The notes beneath the pieces are model-generated. The model saw only the letters and a program-made list of their open reading frames with translations. It was not told the DNA's origin and ran no database searches. Below, piece by piece: positions 12,433-16,591 of a DNA stretch of 16,591 nucleotides. Each line of letters opens with the position of its first letter. The stretch's first letter is position 1. The position numbers and the translations under genes were made by a program. Source of the stretch: Nitrososphaerota archaeon. Its GTDB lineage: Archaea; Thermoproteota; Nitrososphaeria; Nitrososphaerales; Gagatemarchaeaceae. The stretch is from NCBI GenBank assembly GCA_005877225.1, contig VBPK01000090.1:1-16591 (forward strand), read 5' to 3'.

Positions 12433-13452
12433 GTGGGGCTCCTGAAGGCGAAGCTGGCGAGGCTCAAGCGGGAGCAGGAGCAACAGCAGTCGAAGCGCGC
12501 CGGGAGTTCGCTCGGGTTTGACATAAAGAAGTCCGGAGATGCGACCATCGTACTCATTGGGCTCCCCAGTGTGGGTAAGTCGACCCTCCTCAACAGGCTG
12601 ACGAACGCGAAGTCGAAGGTCGGCGCCTACCAGTTCACGACGCTGGAGGTCGTCCCGGGGGTCATGGATATCAACGGAGCGAGGATTCAACTCCTCGACC
12701 TCCCGGGGATAATCGAGGGCGCCTCCTCCGGGAGGGGCCTCGGCAAGAGGGTCCTGTCGGTCGCGAGGAACGCTGACTTGATACTCTTTGTGTTGGACGT
12801 CTTTCAGCCAGAAGCGCGCGGCATCCTGCGGCGAGAGCTGAACGCGATAGGAATCAGGGTCGACGAAGAGCCACCGAACGTTACGATAGAGGTGACAGAC
12901 TCGGGAGGCGTCGCGGTCGCCGCGAATGTCAAGCTCACCAAGATGAGCGAGGAGTTGGTGAAGGACATTCTTCGCGTCTACGATGTGAACAACGCCCGTG
13001 TCTTCGTGAGGGAGGACATCACAGACGAGCAGCTCGTAGACGTCTTGCTCGGCAACCGTGTCTACATCCCCTCCCTGATGGTCATGAACAAGGTGGACCT
13101 CGTGAACGCTGGTTTCATCAATGAACTCTCGACGAAGATGAACCACGACTTCATCCCTGTCTCCGCCGAGACGAGTGTGAACCTGACCGCTCTGAAGGAG
13201 GAGCTCTACAATAAGCTTGACCTGATCAGGATATACATGCGGCGGCGGAGCGGCGACACCGACTTCAAGGAGCCGATGATAGTGAGGAACGGGTCCAGCG
13301 TCCTGGAGGTTTGCGACAAGGTTCACAGGAGGATAAAGGATGAATTCAGGTACGCGCAGATATGGGGCAAGAGCGTTAAGTTTGGGGGGCAGAAGGTCGG
13401 TCTGACCCACAAGCTGATGGACGAAGATGTCCTCACGCTAATAACGAGGTAA
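12433..13452 (+). CDS. DRG-family GTPase with TGS domain
   Basis: A 339-residue protein from a predicted leaderless GTG. The N-terminal helix MGLLKAKLARLKREQEQQQS is typical of archaeal and eukaryotic DRG proteins. GTPase motifs follow: G1 GLPSVGKST (residues 43-51), the G2 region with QFTTLEVVPG, G3 DLPGIIEGAS (from D89), and G4 NKVD (N219), then SAETSVNL as G5. The TGS domain fills the C-terminus: IRIYMRRRSGD, EPMIVRNGSSVLEVCDKVH, FRYAQIWGKSVKFGGQKVGL and MDEDVLTLI. DRG GTPases associate with translating ribosomes and, in eukaryotes, work with DFRP partners to relieve stalling. The longer form from the GTG at 12415 is possible, but it would begin upstream of the predicted transcript start (TATA at 12405-12413). 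Confidence 0.93.
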   Translation: MGLLKAKLARLKREQEQQQSKRAGSSLGFDIKKSGDATIVLIGLPSVGKSTLLNRLTNAKSKVGAYQFTTLEVVPGVMDINGARIQLLDLPGIIEGASSGRGLGKRVLSVARNADLILFVLDVFQPEARGILRRELNAIGIRVDEEPPNVTIEVTDSGGVAVAANVKLTKMSEELVKDILRVYDVNNARVFVREDITDEQLVDVLLGNRVYIPSLMVMNKVDLVNAGFINELSTKMNHDFIPVSAETSVNLTALKEELYNKLDLIRIYMRRRSGDTDFKEPMIVRNGSSVLEVCDKVHRRIKDEFRYAQIWGKSVKFGGQKVGLTHKLMDEDVLTLITR

Positions 13453-13463
13453 GGCGCTGAATT

Positions 13464-13472
13464 CTTAATACC
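13464..13472 (+). promoter_or_regulatory. TATA box of the ABC exporter operon
   Basis: The sequence cttaatacc is centred about 27 bases upstream of an ATG at 13495 that opens a 13-codon ORF, and about 61 bases upstream of the ABC ATPase ATG at 13529. Confidence 0.55.
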
Positions 13473-13494
13473 CTGAGTTCTGGACGGGCTGAAA

Positions 13495-13536
13495 ATGAGT
13501 TTTCAGGGCGTTTCCGCGACGAGCCGAGATGGGTGA
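13495..13536 (+). CDS. Possible leaderless 13-codon upstream ORF overlapping the ABC ATPase start
   Basis: The ATG at 13495 sits at the distance from the TATA box expected for a leaderless start. The frame encodes MSFQGVSATSRDG and stops at the TGA at 13534-13536, overlapping the ATPase ATG at 13529 by eight bases. The ATPase ATG itself has no convincing ribosome site (gcgacgagccgag precedes it), so translation could reach it by re-initiation after the short ORF. The peptide has no recognisable function. This is an inference from spacing. Confidence 0.35.
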   Translation: MSFQGVSATSRDG

Positions 13537-14509
13537 TACATTGGCGAGTCAGTCAATCATCGAGGTGGACAAGTTGTCGAAGCGGTTCGGCGACAAGGCT
13601 GCGGTCGATGAGGTCAGCTTTGAGATGAGACGGGGGGAAGTCTTCGGATTCTTGGGTCCAAATGGGGCTGGGAAGACCACCACGATAAAGATGCTCACCA
13701 CGCTGCTGCCCCCCACCTCGGGGAGTGCCAGGGTGGTCGGGCGCGACCTCAGGACGGAGGGGAAGAAGATTCGAGAGAGGATAGGTGTCGTACAGCAGCA
13801 GGACAGCTTCGACCAGGGGTTGAATGTTGAGACGAGCATGGACATCTACGGTCTGATATGGGACGTCCCCAAGCGGGACCGCAGGAGGCGAATCGATGAA
13901 GTCGTCAAGAGGTTCGGGATGAAGGATTTTCTGAAGATGCCGACGATAGACCTTTCGTCGGGACAGAGGAGACGACTTCAAGTGGCCAGAGAGTTCCTTC
14001 ACGATATGGACCTGCTCTTCCTCGACGAGCCGACCGTCGGACTCGACCCTCTCGTGAGGAGGGGGATACTCGACTACTTCAAGGAGAAGGTGAAGGAGGG
14101 TCTGTCTATCTTCTTCACGACTCACATCCTGGAGGAGGCCGAGTACCTCTGCGACAGGATTGCGGTTATCAACCAGGGTAAGATAGTACAGGTCGACACT
14201 CCCGAGAACCTGAAGCGGAGGTTCGGGAGAGCGAAGGCGGTCGAGTTCAAGTTGCTCGAGGGCACTTCAAGGGAGCTCTTCGAGAGGCTCTCCAGCTCCG
14301 ACGAGGTCTCGAAGCTGATTCAGGACGAAGTCGGCGGGACATACAGGGTCACGACGAGCAGGCCCGAGATCGTGATACCGGAGATATACAAGCTCGCCGA
14401 AAAGTACGGGCTTTCAGTCTCCTCGATTTACATCGCGGAGACGACCCTGGAAGACGCCTTCATCAACCTGGTCACAGTGGATGACGTAAGGAGGCCTGAC
14501 AGCTCATGA
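13529..14509 (+). CDS. ABC-2-type exporter ATP-binding protein (DrrA-like)
   Basis: A 326-residue ATPase with every motif intact: Walker A GPNGAGKTTT (from G43), Q-loop VVQQQDSF near Q89-Q91, signature DLSSGQRRRLQVARE (from 141), Walker B LLFLDEPTVGLDP with D166 and E167, and H-loop TTHILEEAE with H199. The C-terminal 90 residues after LKRRFG are the extra domain found in DrrA/CcmA-type exporter ATPases (DUF4162-like). It powers the permease encoded next, with which it shares an ATGA overlap, making a coupled two-gene transporter. Such pairs export lipids, antibiotics or other hydrophobic compounds, but nothing specifies the cargo here. The start ATG could be preceded by a short coupled ORF (13495-13536). 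Confidence 0.93.
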   Translation: MGDTLASQSIIEVDKLSKRFGDKAAVDEVSFEMRRGEVFGFLGPNGAGKTTTIKMLTTLLPPTSGSARVVGRDLRTEGKKIRERIGVVQQQDSFDQGLNVETSMDIYGLIWDVPKRDRRRRIDEVVKRFGMKDFLKMPTIDLSSGQRRRLQVAREFLHDMDLLFLDEPTVGLDPLVRRGILDYFKEKVKEGLSIFFTTHILEEAEYLCDRIAVINQGKIVQVDTPENLKRRFGRAKAVEFKLLEGTSRELFERLSSSDEVSKLIQDEVGGTYRVTTSRPEIVIPEIYKLAEKYGLSVSSIYIAETTLEDAFINLVTVDDVRRPDSS

Positions 14510-15270
14510 ACGTCTATGTGAGGCTTGTCTACAGGAACCTCAGGGCTAACCTGGACAAGCTGTCGCTCTTCTTTGAGCTCTTCTTCCCCCTCTTCTTCGT
14601 CTTCGTCCAAGGGTCTGGACTCGGCGGAATAATCCCGCCACTCGATATCGGGAATGGGAGGGTCGTGCCCTACCAACTCTTCCTCGCCGCCGGGGCCGTC
14701 ACACTGACGGTGATCAACGCCGGCACAAACGCGGGGACTCAGCTCTGGTTCGACCGAAAGAACGGGATGTTCGAGCAGATTCTCATGGGGCCATTCACGA
14801 GGGCCCAGTATATCCTGAGCATCATCCTCGCAACTCTGATAATTGGGATTGGCGGGTCGCTCCTCGTCTTCCTCTTGGCCTTCCCCGTGCTCGGGACGGG
14901 TCTCCTGATCACCTTCCAGGGGCAGCTGCTGATAGCCCTAGCCCTCTTCTTGGGAACACTCTTCTTCGGTGGCCTTGCAATCGCCCTCTCCGTTGCTTTG
15001 AAATCCTCAGAAACCTTTCAGGTCGTCTCGACGTTCGTCTTCTTCGTCTTCCTCTTCACTTCAACCGTCTTCTACCCCGCGGGGAATGCCCCACCTGTTC
15101 TTCAGGCCGTAAGCTACCTGAACCCCTTGACATACGCGACGGACATCTTCAGGGCTGGCATCTTCGACGCTTTCACATCCCTCATTCCTCTCGAGGTTGG
15201 CATCCTCGCACTCGAGGGAGCGGCTGTCTTCACGACGGCCGTAGTCGCCTTCAGGCGGATCAGGGTCTGA
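14506..15270 (+). CDS. ABC-2-type exporter permease
   Basis: A 254-residue membrane protein whose ATG overlaps the ATPase stop by four bases. The amphipathic start MNVYVRLVYRNLRANL is followed by six hydrophobic segments, including LFFELFFPLFFVFVQG, LFLAAGAVTLTVINAG, YILSIILATLIIGIGGSLLV, LIALALFLGTLFFGGLAIAL, VVSTFVFFVFLFTSTVFYP and a last one near VGILALEGAAVFTTAVVAF. NPLTYATDIFRAGIF is the conserved ABC-2 membrane signature before the last helix. The topology fits DrrB-like permeases working as dimers with two copies of the ATPase. It ends 11 bases inside the convergent NCS1 permease gene, with no apparent terminator between them. Confidence 0.92.
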   Translation: MNVYVRLVYRNLRANLDKLSLFFELFFPLFFVFVQGSGLGGIIPPLDIGNGRVVPYQLFLAAGAVTLTVINAGTNAGTQLWFDRKNGMFEQILMGPFTRAQYILSIILATLIIGIGGSLLVFLLAFPVLGTGLLITFQGQLLIALALFLGTLFFGGLAIALSVALKSSETFQVVSTFVFFVFLFTSTVFYPAGNAPPVLQAVSYLNPLTYATDIFRAGIFDAFTSLIPLEVGILALEGAAVFTTAVVAFRRIRV

Positions 15271-16591
15271 ATCGGTGGCGCGACTTCCGGAAGAGGTAGT
15301 AGAAGACTGCCGCCAGCGCAAACGAGATGTAGTAGCTGAAGTCGGCGCCTCCGAACCACCCCGAGAGAAGGCCGACCGGAGACCCGATGCTGGTTGGTGG
15401 GACCATGAAGGGGACGGAGAGGAGGATTGCTAAACCGTAGATGCCCAGGGCGGGGAAATTCCAGGCAGGTGCCTGCGCGGAGCTCTCGACAGTCGTTCGC
15501 CTCAAGACGTAGTAATCAACGAGTACTATCCCGAGCCACGGTGTGATCCAGTAGTCGAGAATCAGGAGGAAGTTTTCATAGAATAATTCGAAGTTCGCGC
15601 CGCCAATTATGGAGAGAGCCAAGCCGACCAGACTCCCGGCAAGAACCGTCACCCATCGCTTGGTCTTGACGTCGAGGACCAGCGCCGAGAGCGAGTTGGT
15701 GTAGATGTTCAGCGCGTTGGCTGCCATCGCGCCCAGGATTATCGCGACCACCGCCGGGACTCCGAAGGCGCCGGAGAAGGTCTTGAGGGCCTGAAAGTAA
15801 TCGAAGCTTTGGGTCAGACTACCTACGAGGGCGCCCGCCAGCTCGAGGGCGAAGGAGGCGGTAGCTCCCCCGATTAACGCGTACACTGCGACCCTCCTCC
15901 CCGAAGTCGAGACGGGCAGATACCTTGAGTAGTCCGACGCGTAAGGGGACCAGGCCATTATGTACGAGAATGAAACGGCAAGAACGACGCCTATCGACCC
16001 AAACGATGCGGCAGCGGCTGAACCGTTGGCAGGGACGAATGAGAGGGCAGCATCAAGTCGGGCGAGCCCCAGGAGGAGGACGCCCAAGAAGAGTCCTCCC
16101 AGGACCAGAGACATTATTTTCTCAAAGAGGTGGATGAAGTCGTGGCCGTAGACGGCGATTATCACCTGCAGAGCGACGAGCAGAACCATCGCCGCGTAAA
16201 AATTGAATGACGGCCAGATAGCTAGCACGGCCTCGCCACCGAGTATGGTGTTCACAGTGAACCAGCCGACGGTGCTTATCCAGTTCAAGCCTCCGAGAGG
16301 GTAATTCCCCCTCCTCCCAAACGAACTCCTCGAAGAGAGCATCTGAGGGAATCCTAGTCTTGGCCCCATCGCGGCTGAGAGACCCAACGTGAGTCCGCCG
16401 AGGGCGTTTCCAAGTATCAGGACAGGGATGGATTGGGACACGGTCAGGCCGAAGGCGAGGACGCAGAGGACCCCAATCACGTAGTCGGCTATCGTGAGGT
16501 TGGCCGCGAACCACAGCGTGAAGACCCGGCCGGCTGAGCCGTGTCTCCGGTCCTCTGGTATGTGTTCGATTCCGAGCTCTTCGATCGTAGC
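15260..16591 (-). CDS. NCS1-family nucleobase/hydantoin-type permease, 5' end outside the window
   Basis: The frame is open to the right edge: it can be followed upstream of the in-frame GTG at 16480 through GIEHIPEDRRHGSAGRVF and FAANLTIADYVIGV, which is the conserved start of NCS1 transporters, so the true start lies beyond 16591. About 443 residues are visible. Family signatures are GNYPLGGLNWISTVGWFTVN after helix 2, the helix MAWSPYASDYSRYLP characteristic of NCS1 proteins, and the internal ALNIYTNSLSALVLD. Roughly ten to twelve hydrophobic helices are present (PF02133). Members are Na+ or H+ symporters for cytosine, purines, uracil, allantoin or hydantoins; the substrate cannot be told from the sequence. 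The last 20 residues are basic (YLFRKSRHRFRP), typical of the cytoplasmic tail. Confidence 0.9.
   Translation of the reverse strand, partial: ATIEELGIEHIPEDRRHGSAGRVFTLWFAANLTIADYVIGVLCVLAFGLTVSQSIPVLILGNALGGLTLGLSAAMGPRLGFPQMLSSRSSFGRRGNYPLGGLNWISTVGWFTVNTILGGEAVLAIWPSFNFYAAMVLLVALQVIIAVYGHDFIHLFEKIMSLVLGGLFLGVLLLGLARLDAALSFVPANGSAAAASFGSIGVVLAVSFSYIMAWSPYASDYSRYLPVSTSGRRVAVYALIGGATASFALELAGALVGSLTQSFDYFQALKTFSGAFGVPAVVAIILGAMAANALNIYTNSLSALVLDVKTKRWVTVLAGSLVGLALSIIGGANFELFYENFLLILDYWITPWLGIVLVDYYVLRRTTVESSAQAPAWNFPALGIYGLAILLSVPFMVPPTSIGSPVGLLSGWFGGADFSYYISFALAAVFYYLFRKSRHRFRP

Noticed and set aside
12349..13410. A 353-codon open frame on the minus strand
   Set aside because: It is the antisense shadow of the DRG GTPase, whose G1-G4 motifs and TGS domain are unambiguous. 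High GC content keeps the opposite frame open.
1..16591. tRNA, rRNA, CRISPR array or transposase
   Set aside because: No cloverleaf with a T-loop signature, rRNA core, regularly spaced direct repeats or transposase motif was seen by eye. A tRNA or small RNA scan was not possible here.

Overview
The window reads as archaeal, most likely a mesophilic, moderately GC-rich lineage near the Nitrososphaerota (Thaumarchaeota), probably a draft or metagenome-derived contig. The main clues are a DRG-type GTPase with a TGS domain, a Dpo4-like Y-family polymerase, a DUF4443 winged-helix regulator, a bacterio-opsin-activator type HTH_10 regulator with the N-terminal HxCP pattern familiar from thaumarchaeal proteins, an F420-type luciferase-like oxidoreductase, and AT-rich TATA boxes about 25 bases upstream of several GTG, TTG or ATG starts (leaderless or nearly leaderless transcripts). 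The taxonomic call is an inference from gene content. Layout, 1-2400: a 5'-truncated F420-type oxidoreductase, a broken cupin gene carrying a perfect 46-bp inverted copy of part of that oxidoreductase, a nitroreductase (minus), a small unknown gene and an O-methyltransferase (minus). Layout, 2400-4750: a MIP18/DUF59 Fe-S assembly protein, a DUF4443 regulator (minus), and a two-gene membrane operon that pairs an ECF-transporter S component with a secreted transcobalamin-like DUF4430 protein, the second gene carrying a frameshift. The pair suggests vitamin capture and uptake, perhaps of a corrinoid. Layout, 4780-8000: a BNR/Asp-box beta-propeller and a Cys-rich membrane protein (both minus), then an indoleamine 2,3-dioxygenase gene with a conserved heme ligand, which is unusual for an archaeon. 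Immediately behind its stop codon lies the amputated 5' end of a GH3-family gene on the other strand. Layout, 8000-10240: a small unknown protein coupled to a mini HExxH metallopeptidase, an HTH_10 regulator with a damaged C-terminus (minus), a small winged-helix-like protein and another unknown. Layout, 10160-12420: an apparent minus-strand operon of DUF72/YecE and a Dpo4-like translesion polymerase, and a small zinc-ribbon protein. Layout, 12400-16591: a DRG GTPase divergent from the zinc ribbon, a two-gene ABC exporter preceded by a possible leaderless 13-codon upstream ORF, and an NCS1 nucleobase/hydantoin-type permease (minus) running off the right edge. Four loci look broken (cupin, DUF4430, HTH_10 C-terminus, GH3 remnant). 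Either this stretch is decaying and rearranged, or the assembly contains errors; the sequence alone does not decide. I saw no rRNA, tRNA, CRISPR array or insertion sequence, and no gene-free stretch longer than 300 bases.
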